NCBI RefSeq assembly: GCF_000349325.1
Contig: NC_020504.1
Span: forward strand, 434,001 to 498,000
DNA length: 64,000 nucleotides
Direction: 5' to 3'
Source: Streptomyces davaonensis JCM 4913
GTDB lineage: Bacteria > Actinomycetota > Actinomycetes > Streptomycetales > Streptomycetaceae
Of the stretch, positions 1 through 7,983 are shown in pieces; positions within the stretch are counted from its first letter, which is position 1, and each line of letters starts with the position of its first letter. Both the position numbers and the translations under genes were made by a program. The notes beneath the pieces were generated by a model. It saw only the letters and a program-made list of their open reading frames with translations, did no database searches and was not told where the DNA came from.

Positions 1-135
1 TGATACGTTTCCTGCCGCCGTGCGCTGCTGCGAATCAAGGAGGTGAGACCCATCAACATTTCGACAGGCCGGGCCTCCCTCCCTCGCATGGCCTAGGGAG
101 TGCCCGCAGAGGCATCCCGAAAGGTTTGAAACGCT

Positions 136-867
136 ATGCGCTTCATTTCTGAGACGTCGTCCGACGGCGTCCGCGAACAGCTCTTTACCCTCGGCGAGAT
201 TCCCGGCGTGCTGTGGACGCCGGAAGGTGCCGTCGACGCCCGTCCACTCGTCTTGATGGGACACGGCGGCGGTCAGCACAAGAAGGCCCCCGACATCCTG
301 TCGCGAGCACGCCGCTTTGTGACAGAGCGCGGTTTCGCGGTCGTGGCGGTCGACGTGCCGGCCCATGGCGACCGGCCGAAGGTCGAGGAATACGACCGGA
401 TTGCGACCGAGAACCAGGCTCGTCTGGAAGCCGGTGAAGAGCTGGCTCCGCTGATCGCCGGTTTCCAGGCGCTCGTGGCCCGCCAGACCGTGCCGGAGTG
501 GCGGGCGATCCTGGACGCTGTCCAGCAACTCGATCACGTCGGTGCCAGTCCGGTGGGCTATTGGGGGGTCTCGTTGGGATGCGGACTTGGCGTTCCGTTC
601 GTCGCGGCCGAACCCCGGGTCCGCGCCGCGGTGCTGGGCTTGGGTGGGGCGCTGGCCTCGGCCGACGACGCCGCGGCTATCACCGTCCCGGTGGAGTTCT
701 TGGTGCAGTGGGACGACGAGCGGGTGCCGCGAGTCCAGAGCTTGGCGTTGTTCGACGCCTTGGCCTCGGCTGAGAAGACGCTGCATGCCAACCCCGGCAA
801 GCACGGGGAGATCCCGGCATTCGAACTGGACAGCACGCTGAGGTTCTTCGCCCGGCACCTCGGCTAA
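136..867 (+). CDS. alpha/beta hydrolase (dienelactone-hydrolase-like)
   Basis: A 243-residue enzyme of the alpha/beta-hydrolase fold, probably an intracellular esterase or lactonase; the substrate cannot be read from sequence. HGGG at residues 43-46 is an oxyanion-type loop, GVSLG at 144-148 is the nucleophile elbow (Ser146), and Asp193 (QWDDE) and His223 (GKHGE) complete a likely triad. There is no signal peptide or membrane segment. The ATG is preceded by only a weak purine stretch (GAAAGG, about 10 nt upstream); a very similar leader precedes the SDR gene at 54,400. A hairpin follows the stop, so it is probably monocistronic. Confidence 0.85.
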   Translation: MRFISETSSDGVREQLFTLGEIPGVLWTPEGAVDARPLVLMGHGGGQHKKAPDILSRARRFVTERGFAVVAVDVPAHGDRPKVEEYDRIATENQARLEAGEELAPLIAGFQALVARQTVPEWRAILDAVQQLDHVGASPVGYWGVSLGCGLGVPFVAAEPRVRAAVLGLGGALASADDAAAITVPVEFLVQWDDERVPRVQSLALFDALASAEKTLHANPGKHGEIPAFELDSTLRFFARHLG

Positions 868-884
868 TACCCGCTGCCCGCGGT

Positions 885-930
885 CCGTGACGCGCCGATC
901 AAGTTCCGTTTCTGATCGGCGCGTTCACGG
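885..930 (+). terminator. hairpin after the hydrolase gene
   Basis: An 11-bp perfect inverted repeat (891-901 CGCGCCGATCA with 913-923) is extended by CCGTGA/TCACGG with one bulged T, giving a 17-bp stem and 11-nt loop starting 18 nt after the stop codon at 867. There is no T-tract, which is usual for Streptomyces terminators. Confidence 0.7.
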
Positions 931-954
931 AAACTGGTCGGCGTGGCCGGCAGA

Positions 955-1010
955 GTTGAGGTTCGACAGATTGACGATGACGAGGGGCGGCGCCTGTTAA
1001 CGCGCGCAAG
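955..1010 (+). pseudogene. trace of an IS630-type transposase N-terminus
   Basis: An 18-codon open stretch reads VEVRQIDDDEGRRLL, which resembles the start of actinobacterial IS630 transposases (typically R-x-I/L-S/D-D-D-E-G-x-x-L-L). It decays directly afterwards and no terminal repeat is seen. It could be chance; the call rests on one short motif. The rest of 931-1157 shows nothing recognisable. Confidence 0.3.
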
Positions 1011-1157
1011 TCTGGACGCAACTCCTGGCCTGCACCGCCCATTGCGAGCCGCAGCTCCGACTCGCGGCCTAACGACCGGAATATCCGGCCGCGCGTATTA
1101 GAATCCACGGTTAGCATCACTCGATCGACGTCGCTCACTCAATCGATAGGAGGCCTG

Positions 1158-1454
1158 ATGATCGGCGTGCTCGTGACTTTCACGCAGAATGAAAAGTTCG
1201 ATCGTTCAACTCTCGCAGGGATTGCCAGCGAACTCCGAGGACCGTTCGAAGGCATGGCCGGCCTTCGCTTCAAGAGCTTCATGCTCGACGAAGACGGCGT
1301 TCAGGCAAGGAACTTCTACGTGTGGGATGACGAGGAGAAAGGCCGCTCCTTCTTCACGAAGGAGCTCGTCGACAAGGTGACGGGGGTCTATGGTGTCCCG
1401 CCCACAATCGAATACCTCGATATCGTGGGGTTCGTCGACAACTCTGGCACCTGA
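1158..1454 (+). CDS. YdhR-like putative monooxygenase (ferredoxin-fold dimer)
   Basis: A 98-residue protein resembling the YdhR/antibiotic-biosynthesis-monooxygenase-like family: a beta-strand start (MIGVLVTF), a helix with a G-P-F-x-G-M-x-G-L-x-x-K-x-F segment, then Y-x-W-D-D-E-x-x-G-x-x-F near residue 55. Proteins of this fold dimerise and sometimes oxidise aromatic substrates without cofactors; whether this one is catalytic is unknown. The ATG at 1158 has a near-perfect AGGAGG Shine-Dalgarno 8 nt upstream. It stands alone, followed by a transposase relic. Confidence 0.75.
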   Translation: MIGVLVTFTQNEKFDRSTLAGIASELRGPFEGMAGLRFKSFMLDEDGVQARNFYVWDDEEKGRSFFTKELVDKVTGVYGVPPTIEYLDIVGFVDNSGT

Positions 1455-1513
1455 TTCTCAAGGAGGCTGTCGCGCAAACCCTTGCTGTCCAGGCCGTTTG
1501 GGACCATCTGGGC

Positions 1514-1990
1514 ATGCCACAGAACTTCCTCAGATGCGATCGAGACCAACCGCTGCCGCAGGCTTGCAGCCATCTGACCTGCGCGACTGGCTGCCCGAGG
1601 ACCACCTCGCCTGGTTCGTGATCGAGGCGATCGAGCAGCTCCGCCTCGAGCCCTTTTACGGCGCCTATCGCTCCGACGGACACAGCCCGGGCTGCCCACG
1701 AGCCGAAGACGATGCTCCCCCTGCTCGCTACTCCTACTGCCTCGGCAAGCGAAGCTCACGCGGGATCGAGCGCCGATGCCGCGAGAACGTCGCCTTCAGG
1801 GTGATCTGCTCAAACCAGGCCCCCGACGATGCACGATCGCCCGCTCCCGGGTCCGCCACCAGGAAGCCCTCGCTGACCTCTTCGGCCAGGCGCTCGGCCT
1901 CTGCGCCGAGACCGGCCTGGTCGAGGTGGCGGTGCTCGCCGTCGACGGCTCGAAGTTCGAGGCCTCAGCCTCCGACCACCGAGTGATGCG
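1514..1990 (+). pseudogene. IS1182-family transposase, N-terminal fragment with frameshifts
   Basis: The translation starts at ATG 1514 with MPQNFLRCDRDQ, as IS1182 transposases do. It moves to a second frame near 1560 (LRDWLPEDHLAWFV, then RSSRGIERRCRENVAFRVI) and to a third near 1830 (RVRHQEALADLFGQALGL and VAVDGSKFEASAS). That is about 160 residues of an enzyme normally 450-500 long, carrying at least two frameshifts and no catalytic C-terminus. It is an inactive remnant; its decay may also explain the missing 5' end of the next gene. Confidence 0.8.
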
Positions 1991-2234
1991 CGCCGGGCGC
2001 CGCTTCGGCGGCGCTCCGAAGCCGTACGCACCGCCGGCGACACCCGGGGGGCTAGATCAACCTGACCGCCCCGACTCGAACGGACCCCACCCGGACTGGA
2101 TGATGAGCGCGACTCGACACACGCCATAGCCCACGCCGCCCCCTTGCGCTGGTCCCGGCCCGGAACGCGGTGCAGACAGCCGTCTGCTACACGAGACCCT
2201 GATTCAGCTCCTGACTGTACAAGGCAAAGGCGCC

Positions 2235-2693
2235 GTGCCTGCCTTCGAGATCCGCCGGCCCGCACTGGATACCGCAATAGATCGGTGGGACATCTGGGCG
2301 GCCGCCTACCTCATCTGCGGTGGCTGCTCGGACGACCATTTCATGGACTTCAAAGCCGGCCTGATCGCCCTGGGCCGCGCCTGGTACGAGCGCGCTGCTC
2401 GCTGCCCCGACGATCTCGCCGAGCATCTCCACGTCCAGCACGCCCTCACGGCCGGCGTCGGAGAGGCTGTGTTCTACGAAGAAATGGGCTACGTGAGCGT
2501 GGCCGCCTGGGGACGGATTACTGGCGATGAGGACAGTTTCTATTCCGCCCTCGACGACTACCGCGCAACGATAGGTGAAGACGACAGCCAAGGCCACGAC
2601 ATGAGCGAGCACTTCAAATTCGACGACGCCCAGGCCATGCGCCGTCGGCTCCCCCGCCTGGCCGCCCTCCACCTCGAGGATGCGCAGGAGTGA
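2235..2693 (+). CDS. DUF4240 domain protein, probably missing its N-terminus
   Basis: A 152-residue protein with the DUF4240 signature DRWDIWAAAYLICGGCSDD at residues 16-34, followed by an F-x-x-F-K-A-x-L-I-x-x-G-R-x-x-Y-E-x-A helix. The domain has no established function and is common in Streptomyces. The GTG at 2235 lacks a good Shine-Dalgarno. Upstream codons 2175-2234 are open in frame and encode a plausible continuation of the family (LLHETLIQLL), but no ATG or GTG exists between there and the in-frame stop at 2127. The native start therefore seems lost, perhaps to the adjacent IS1182 insertion. Confidence 0.65.
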   Translation: MPAFEIRRPALDTAIDRWDIWAAAYLICGGCSDDHFMDFKAGLIALGRAWYERAARCPDDLAEHLHVQHALTAGVGEAVFYEEMGYVSVAAWGRITGDEDSFYSALDDYRATIGEDDSQGHDMSEHFKFDDAQAMRRRLPRLAALHLEDAQE

Positions 2694-2715
2694 GCCGACG
2701 GGCACAGTGTTCCCC

Positions 2716-3399
2716 TCACACAGCACGCCGCAGGGCCGCGCGGCGTGTCCCTGGCCAGCGGGGCAGGCGCAGCACGTCGTGCAGGGGGGTGCCCAGCGCC
2801 GCCCAATGGTGCAGGCGGTCGCGATCGATCCAGTACACCCGGTGCCGCTCGCCCCAGGCTCTGGCATCGCGGGTGAGGGAGCCGTTGGTGACGACCACGG
2901 CGATGTCCGCGCCGTGGACCGGGCCGGCAGTTCCCTTGACCTGGTACATCACCGAGGAACCGACCTTGCCCTGAACATGGGTGTGCTTGGCCTGGACGAC
3001 GATCCGGCCCCGCTGGCGGTCCTGTCCGATGACGTCGGCGGCCTGGTCTCCCTGCCCGCCCACCCGCCGCGCCGTCCAGCCATCGCGGATAAGGAGATCA
3101 CAGAGCGCGTACTCGAACTCCTCGTCGTCCATGGCGTCGATCTCGACCAGCGTCAGACGCAGCCGGGCCAGAGCCCGCACCCGACGCGCACACGCCGTAC
3201 GCCACAGACGCCACCCCGCCCAAGCCGCCGCCAAGGCCGCAGCCGCGGCAAGCCAGGGCCAGCCGCGGACCGCCGCATGCCAGGCGACCGCAACAAGTCT
3301 GGCCCGCAGCCAGATGACAGCGCAGGCCACGACCGCGGCCGCGCCCTGCTCCGCACGGGTGCGGGGCACCCGCAGCCCGAGCACGCGCCGGGCGACCAT
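2716..3399 (-). CDS. Mrr-like membrane-associated restriction endonuclease
   Basis: About 227 residues. The N-terminal third is hydrophobic with probably two membrane helices (ending in WLAAAAALAAAWAGW). The C-terminal half is an Mrr_cat nuclease domain: a GGQGDQAADVIG loop supplies the acidic residue and IVVQAKH the Q-x-K of the PD-(D/E)xK core. Mrr enzymes cut modified or foreign DNA; membrane-tethered versions are frequent on actinobacterial plasmids and integrative elements. The ATG at 3399 overlaps the previous stop (TGATG), so it is translationally coupled to the 68-residue gene. An in-frame start at 3492 would overlap that gene and is less likely. Confidence 0.75.
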   Translation of the reverse strand: MVARRVLGLRVPRTRAEQGAAAVVACAVIWLRARLVAVAWHAAVRGWPWLAAAAALAAAWAGWRLWRTACARRVRALARLRLTLVEIDAMDDEEFEYALCDLLIRDGWTARRVGGQGDQAADVIGQDRQRGRIVVQAKHTHVQGKVGSSVMYQVKGTAGPVHGADIAVVVTNGSLTRDARAWGERHRVYWIDRDRLHHWAALGTPLHDVLRLPRWPGTRRAALRRAV

Positions 3400-3605
3400 C
3401 AGTGCCCGACCCCTGCCGACACCGACGGCTGCGGAGCTGGTGGGGAAGCCGGGGATGCCTCCCCGAAGCCGAACAGCTGACCCCATAACCACACCCCGGC
3501 AATCAGCGCGGCAATCATCCAGCCGCTCAGCTTCTTGCCCGGCGCAGACGGGTTGCGCCGAAAATGACTGCGCACGACGTGATATCCCTCAGGCGGCTTT
3601 GCCAC
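3399..3605 (-). CDS. small single-pass membrane protein (68 aa)
   Basis: Starts at GTG 3605 behind AGGGAGG. The basic N-terminus (PEGYHVVRSHFRRNPSAPGKK) is followed by one membrane helix (MIAALIAGVWLWGQLFGF, residues 30-47) and a Pro/Ser-rich tail. I recall similar small proteins beside transfer genes of streptomycete mobile elements, but no function is established. Its stop overlaps the start of the Mrr-like nuclease, suggesting the two membrane proteins work together. Confidence 0.65.
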   Translation of the reverse strand: MAKPPEGYHVVRSHFRRNPSAPGKKLSGWMIAALIAGVWLWGQLFGFGEASPASPPAPQPSVSAGVGH

Positions 3606-3921
3606 TGTCTGCCTCCCTGGTTCGTCAGACCGCCGACTGCGGTCTGTGCTACGGGAATCGGTGTAGCAGCACGCACTGACAAACCCGCTCCGACGACCAC
3701 CCGCCACCGCACCAGACGACAACGATCCAGCCGCCCCGCCACCAACTGAAGCGACGCCGTTCGACTCCCCTCCGGTCCACGCCACTTGACCTGCACACAC
3801 CCTCTGCGCCACCGCCCGGGCCACGACCGGAGCCGCGCCCCGACACACCCTCACGAAACCCAGGAAGCCGCCGCGAGCCCTTCCCATCCACAGGTGTTGG
3901 CGAGAAGAGGCGCGTGTCTCC

Positions 3922-4188
3922 TCACGAGTCGGTGGTCCAGGCGTGGCCGTAGGTGTCGGGCAGAGTTGGGGGCGGGTTGCCGGAAGCGGTCGCTGCGGCC
4001 TGGGCGCGACGGCGCTGTTCCCGGATGAAGTCGCGGCAGATGCGGTCGTCGTGACCGGCCACCCGGTGGCCGGACCGGGTGCCGCAGGTGGCACAGGTGG
4101 GTTCGGGGTTGAGGCGCCGGTACACAGACTGGGCCGTCAGAACGGCGACGCCTGTCAGGACGACCACCACGGCGTGAGTCACTGGCAT
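3922..4188 (-). CDS. small membrane protein with a Cys-pair motif
   Basis: About 88 residues from ATG 4188 (AAGGAG lies 12 nt upstream, a long spacing). An N-terminal helix (HAVVVVLTGVAVLTA) is followed by CATCGTRSGH, with a later His and Cys (GHDDRIC) that could form a small zinc site, and a basic Ala-rich tail. The function is unknown. It probably belongs to the same plasmid-type accessory block as its neighbours. Positions 3606-3921 between it and the 68-aa gene hold no convincing gene. Confidence 0.5.
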   Translation of the reverse strand: MPVTHAVVVVLTGVAVLTAQSVYRRLNPEPTCATCGTRSGHRVAGHDDRICRDFIREQRRRAQAAATASGNPPPTLPDTYGHAWTTDS

Positions 4189-4425
4189 CCGGAACGACGC
4201 TCCTTGGTGGGTGGGTTGGCAGGAACAGCGACCCAGCGTTTTGCTGCCCGGCACTGTGAGAGCACGGGCCCGGAGGAAGGCTTCCGCTGACTGGGGTAGA
4301 CGCCGACCGCTTGCGGGCCGGGCCCGACCCTGACGACGCGGCGGACGTCAGCCCACACCGGTGATGGGATCGCCGAGCACGGCCCCGGTCCCCTGCAAGG
4401 GGAGAATGCCGTGAGCGCCGTCGAT

Positions 4426-4974
4426 TCATGAACTCTGGTTGAGCGGTGGCAGTAGGCCATCCCCGGGCCAGAATTCCTGTTCGGCGATGAGGCAGGAGAG
4501 GAACGTGTCGATCTCGATCAGGACGGCAGCGCGCTCCTTCGGCCCATAGGTGAGGAAGTCATCGGCTGTGGCGTCGAAGGCGCGCACGTGGCTGTGCGGG
4601 CCGGTACAGACGAGGGCGCGCGCGATCTCGGGGAGGCCGAGGCTGAGGGCGTCGCATTCCCCGGCGTGGACGAGCTGTACGAGGTCGGTGGTGACCTTCT
4701 CCCAGTCGCCCACTGTCGGCCAGTCGGCGCCGCCGCCCAGTTCATGGCTGAGGGTGGCCAGTGGGATGATCTCGCCGGGCTGGCGTCCCTGGGTGAGGCG
4801 GTAATGGATCCGTGTGCCGTCAGGCTGCTGCACCTGCGGGTGGAGCAGGGAGTCGGCCGCGACCACGGTGGTGTTGATCTCCTGGGCGCCGCCGCTGGGG
4901 AAGTACGGTTCGTGCGCGAAGAGCAGGTAGACGTCCGTGATGCGTGCTGCCTCGTCAGGCTGGGTCTGAGTCAT
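4426..4974 (-). CDS. unknown protein of a mobile-element accessory block (182 aa)
   Basis: A soluble, acidic 182-residue protein beginning MTQTQPDEAARITDVYLLF, without signal peptide or recognisable catalytic motif. Codon use is typical of the high-GC host and the frame is clean, so it is very likely a real gene. It is a lone minus-strand gene, divergent from the transfer operon across a 1.17-kb non-coding region. I cannot assign a function. The 237 bp between it and the previous gene hold nothing I recognise. Confidence 0.6.
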   Translation of the reverse strand: MTQTQPDEAARITDVYLLFAHEPYFPSGGAQEINTTVVAADSLLHPQVQQPDGTRIHYRLTQGRQPGEIIPLATLSHELGGGADWPTVGDWEKVTTDLVQLVHAGECDALSLGLPEIARALVCTGPHSHVRAFDATADDFLTYGPKERAAVLIEIDTFLSCLIAEQEFWPGDGLLPPLNQSS

Positions 4975-5299
4975 GGGTCGGCGGGTCCCTTCAACGGTGA
5001 CGTGTCAGGTGCGGGGAAAGGTGTTGGCTGCGCCACTGGTTCGAAGCCGGGCGGACGTCAGGCCCAACGGGCCTTCGCCACCACGGGGCTGGTCGGCCGT
5101 GCCCCAAGCCGAATCGGCACGAGTGCGGTCGACGGTCTGCGCGACTTGGCCGACGCGCTGGACCATCAGTCGTGCCCGGCGATGAGGCGACTGAGGCCGA
5201 GTGCATGTCCTGGTTCTGGCGCAGGCCGGCCGTGTCCTTCAGCAGGCACTGACCGGCCCCGGCAAACGGCGCCTGGCCTGGCCTGCTGTCGGGCTTCCG

Positions 5300-5455
5300 C
5301 CCACGCCGGTGGCAGGGGAATCCGTGCCGCTCCAGCTGCTTGAGCCCTTGGCTCGGTAGGAGAGCCGAACGGCACAGAACAGCCGTCGGGGATCTGGGTG
5401 AACCGATCCGCCGCCATCGCCCCGCGGCGGACCACCGCCCCAAGAGGGCTCACTG
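5300..5455 (-). pseudogene. possible relic of a helix-turn-helix replication-type protein
   Basis: Reading leftwards, one frame gives ADRFTQIPDG and the next gives RLSYRAKGSSS. Together they resemble the opening of actinobacterial plasmid HTH proteins (R-F-T-Q-I-P ... R-L-S-Y-R-A-K-G). A frameshift separates them and no intact frame continues. If right, it is the only trace of a replication-type gene beside the transfer operon. Confidence 0.3.
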
Positions 5456-5650
5456 CCTCGTCCCGGAAGCGGGCCGCGTGGGGGCTGGAGGCGCCACCGG
5501 ATCGGCGACGCTTGGCGATCGCCGGCTCTGGGTGCGCGGGGGCGTGTGATCCATGCCGTCAGCTCATCCACCGGCCCCGACCAGACCGGCGGCCAAGAGC
5601 CCCGACCATCGGTCACGATCCGGAAACGGGGCCGTCCAACCGCCGTGGTG

Positions 5651-6020
5651 GGGGTCATGGTCGGGCCGACCATGCGTGTCCGGCCCCGCGCTCCGGGGTG
5701 CACGCCCGACTGGGCAGCGCGGCGCGGGCGTTGCGCACTGCGGCTGTGCAACAACCGGTGGCAGGTCCTGCGCAGCCGGACGGTGCGCCATCACTGCGCA
5801 GTGCGGTGCGACGTGTCGGGTCTTCTCGGTGCGCAGGGCCGGTGGCGCGCTGCGCAGATACCGGCCGTGCCCCGGCGCTGCCCGTCTGCGCATCGCTGTG
5901 AGGCCTCGCGGCCAGGCAGGCCGCAGTTCACCGAACGGCCGCCGGCCCCGGGGTCCGTGGGTGGACACGATGGCCTCGGTCAGTTCCCGTCTGGACCGTG
6001 GTCGGGCCCACCATGACCCC
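5651..6020. repeat. long inverted repeat pair framing the pre-transfer region
   Basis: The arm at 5651-5674 (GGGGTCATGGTCGGGCCGAC...) is repeated in inverted orientation at 5997-6020 with only a few mismatches, enclosing about 320 bp that contain the first six TGCGCA copies. The left arm also holds a perfect 19-bp palindrome (5656-5674, arms CATGGTCGG/CCGACCATG around one G). A further 7-bp hairpin (CCCCACC/GGTGGGG) lies at 6038-6059. The position just ahead of the transfer operon suits an origin of transfer or a control site. Apart from this and the relic above, 4975-6140 contains no gene I can support. Confidence 0.6.
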
Positions 6021-6589
6021 AACCATGGACTTCGTGTCCCCACCGTGACCTTGGTGGGGGTCTGGTGGTCGGTGGTCGGGTCGGGGTCGGAGGGTTGTCT
6101 CCAGGTCAGCAACATCCTTTTCTGACCTGGGAGTTTGACTATGTCTCCTGGTAAGCACGCCTCGGGCTCCAAGCGCGAGGCTGCGGCTCCGATGGCGGCC
6201 GGCGCCCGGCTGGAGGCAATGCGGCGCCGCGTCCGGGTCTCGCGCCTGGCCATCTGGACGGTCATCGCGGCCGGCCCCGTCGCCCTGGCCATCGCCCTGG
6301 CCTCCAGCCGGGACACGGTCCAAGCGGCCACTTCGGCCAAGCCCACCTCCATGCGCACTACGGCGGTGGCCGCCGACCCGGGCGGCTATGCGCAGTTGTT
6401 CGTCAGCTCGTGGTTGCGCAGCAGCGCGGATGACGCCTCGACTGCGCAGGCACGTCGTGCGCAGTCGATGGGCCCGGACGTCGCCCTGCCCGACCCCGCG
6501 GCCGATGCGCAGCCGACGGCGGAGACCGTGACGGTGGTGCGCAGTGCGCAGCGCGCGGACGGTGCATGGTCGGTGACGGTGGCTGCGCA
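5732..6589. repeat. cluster of 14 palindromic TGCGCA hexamers
   Basis: TGCGCA occurs at 5732, 5769, 5795, 5830, 5851 and 5887 in non-coding DNA, and at 6389, 6415, 6443, 6458, 6506, 6538, 6545 and 6584 inside the first gene of the transfer operon. I found only occasional copies in the following 15 kb. Spacing is irregular (7-48 bp within each block). It may be a multi-site binding region for a transfer or regulatory protein. Confidence 0.65.
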
Positions 6590-7079
6590 ATACCCGGACG
6601 GGCGGGTGCGTTACTACGCCGTACCGGTGGCCGCCGATCCGGCAGGTGCCTCGTTCACGGTGACCGGCGCGCCCAGCGTGGTGGCCGGCCCGTCCCAGGC
6701 ACAGGTGCCGGCATCGCCCTACGGCGTCGGTGTCCCGGAGGGCGATCTGGCGTCCACGGTCGGGGAGTTCCTGACGGCGTACCTCACCGGCTCCGGGGAG
6801 GTGGACCGCTACCTCGCCCCCGGCGTGAGCCTTGCGCCGGTGTCCCCCGCCCCCTATACGGCCGTCTCCGTGCAGCGGGTCTCCGCCGTCGAGGAGGCCG
6901 CTGCCGCCGGGCAGGTACCGCAAGACGGCACGCGGGTCCGGGTTCTTGCTCAGGTGGAAGCCCGCGACGCGGACGGCCGGTGGCCGCTTGCCTACGAACT
7001 CGCGCTCACGGCCGGCTCCGGGCGCTGGGACATCGCACGCCTTGAAGCCGGTACCGGTCAGGGCGGGGGTGAGCGCTGA
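6141..7079 (+). CDS. TcpC/VirB8-like conjugal transfer protein
   Basis: About 312 residues from ATG 6141 (GGGAG 8 nt upstream). A basic cytoplasmic N-terminus is followed by one membrane helix (AIWTVIAAGPVALAIALA, near residues 37-54) and a large extracytoplasmic region built of two related alpha/beta segments, as in TcpC, the VirB8-type scaffold of Gram-positive conjugation machines. The role would be to anchor the channel. It opens an operon whose genes nearly all overlap by 1-4 nt. Its first third carries eight TGCGCA hexamers, so this coding sequence may double as a binding region. Confidence 0.75.
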   Translation: MSPGKHASGSKREAAAPMAAGARLEAMRRRVRVSRLAIWTVIAAGPVALAIALASSRDTVQAATSAKPTSMRTTAVAADPGGYAQLFVSSWLRSSADDASTAQARRAQSMGPDVALPDPAADAQPTAETVTVVRSAQRADGAWSVTVAAQYPDGRVRYYAVPVAADPAGASFTVTGAPSVVAGPSQAQVPASPYGVGVPEGDLASTVGEFLTAYLTGSGEVDRYLAPGVSLAPVSPAPYTAVSVQRVSAVEEAAAAGQVPQDGTRVRVLAQVEARDADGRWPLAYELALTAGSGRWDIARLEAGTGQGGGER

Positions 7080-7417
7080 TGATGGGCGGAGACTCCCTGC
7101 TGTTCGCGGGCAAGCTCGACGACCTCGGCGATTCCTGGCTCGCCATGTTCCAGGACTGGGGCGCCAAAGGCCTCCAGGCCGGCCTGATCGTCCTGGTCGT
7201 CATCATCATGATGCAGAAGTTCAGCGTGAAGGCCGGTATCGGCGCGCTCCTGCTGATGATCGTCGCGCTCGGCTTGTACGAGTCCCGCCAGGACCTGGCG
7301 GACATGTTCGAGGACGAGGTGAAGAACCCGGCCAAGGGTGCACCCGCCGTCCCCGGCATTTTCCAATCCGAACTCCCCGCTTTCGGTGGCCACTTGGGTG
7401 TCGGGGGCCGGCTGTGA
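7079..7417 (+). CDS. small transfer-channel membrane protein (112 aa)
   Basis: The start is coupled to the previous stop (TGATG at 7077-7081). It has an N-terminal amphipathic segment, then two close hydrophobic helices (GLIVLVVIIMMQKF and AGIGALLLMIVALGLY, residues about 34-62) and a charged tail. Size and position resemble the small hydrophobic subunits of type IV secretion channels (VirB2/VirB3-like), but the sequence is too short to decide which. Confidence 0.65.
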   Translation: MMGGDSLLFAGKLDDLGDSWLAMFQDWGAKGLQAGLIVLVVIIMMQKFSVKAGIGALLLMIVALGLYESRQDLADMFEDEVKNPAKGAPAVPGIFQSELPAFGGHLGVGGRL

Positions 7418-7983
7418 CCGCGGCGGCGCCACGGGTGGGCCGCTTCTACACCGCCGCCCGCCGCCACCCCTGGGTGCTGGGGAAGGTCGCGGACTGGAAG
7501 ATCCCCCTCGGCCCGTACACCCCCGCCCAGATCGCCCTCGCTGTTGGCGGCGGTTTCCTCCTGGTCAAAACGATCAGCTGGTGGTCGTGGCTGGGGCCGG
7601 TCCCCATCGTCGCGTGGGTGCTGGCAATCTGGGCGGTACGCCGACCGAAGATCCGGGGCCGCGCCCCGGGCCAGGCGGCGCTGGGCTGGGTACTGCTCCT
7701 CTGGCAGCCGAGGGGAGGGCGGATCGGTGGCCGGGCCGCCCGCGACCGCGCTCCCCGGCCGCTGTTGGGCGGATTCACCATCGAGGACGCGCCCTCGCCG
7801 GACTCCGCTGAGGAAGCCCTTGCGACTCGGCAGACTGCCCCTCGGACGCCGCTGCCTGGGCCGGCCGCCGGTGGCTCGCCGGCGTGCCTCCGCGCCACAC
7901 CAGCTGCTCCCGCCGTGCCCGCGGGGCCGGTGTCGGGTGTGCAGCAGCTCCTCACGCTCGCCCGGCAAGGGGGTACGCGGTGA
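7414..7983 (+). CDS. TcpE-like conjugal transfer membrane protein
   Basis: 189 residues from GTG 7414, overlapping the preceding stop (GTGA). RRHPWVLGKVADWKIPLGPY followed by two adjacent membrane helices (residues about 40-70) matches the layout of TcpE/PrgI-like proteins, which sit in the membrane beside the VirB4 ATPase. After a basic loop the tail is Pro/Ala-rich and low in complexity. It directly precedes, and overlaps, the VirB4-like gene, as is usual for this pair. Confidence 0.65.
   Translation: MTAAAPRVGRFYTAARRHPWVLGKVADWKIPLGPYTPAQIALAVGGGFLLVKTISWWSWLGPVPIVAWVLAIWAVRRPKIRGRAPGQAALGWVLLLWQPRGGRIGGRAARDRAPRPLLGGFTIEDAPSPDSAEEALATRQTAPRTPLPGPAAGGSPACLRATPAAPAVPAGPVSGVQQLLTLARQGGTR

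Noticed and set aside
4588..5343. 251-codon plus-strand frame across the unknown 182-aa gene and the gap after it
   Set aside because: It crosses a gene end and a non-coding region with no ribosome site; product unlike any protein I recognise.
5651..6020. CRISPR-like or iteron origin interpretation of the repeats
   Set aside because: The repeats are inverted, only two long copies exist, and the short hexamers are irregularly spaced with no spacer pattern or cas genes.
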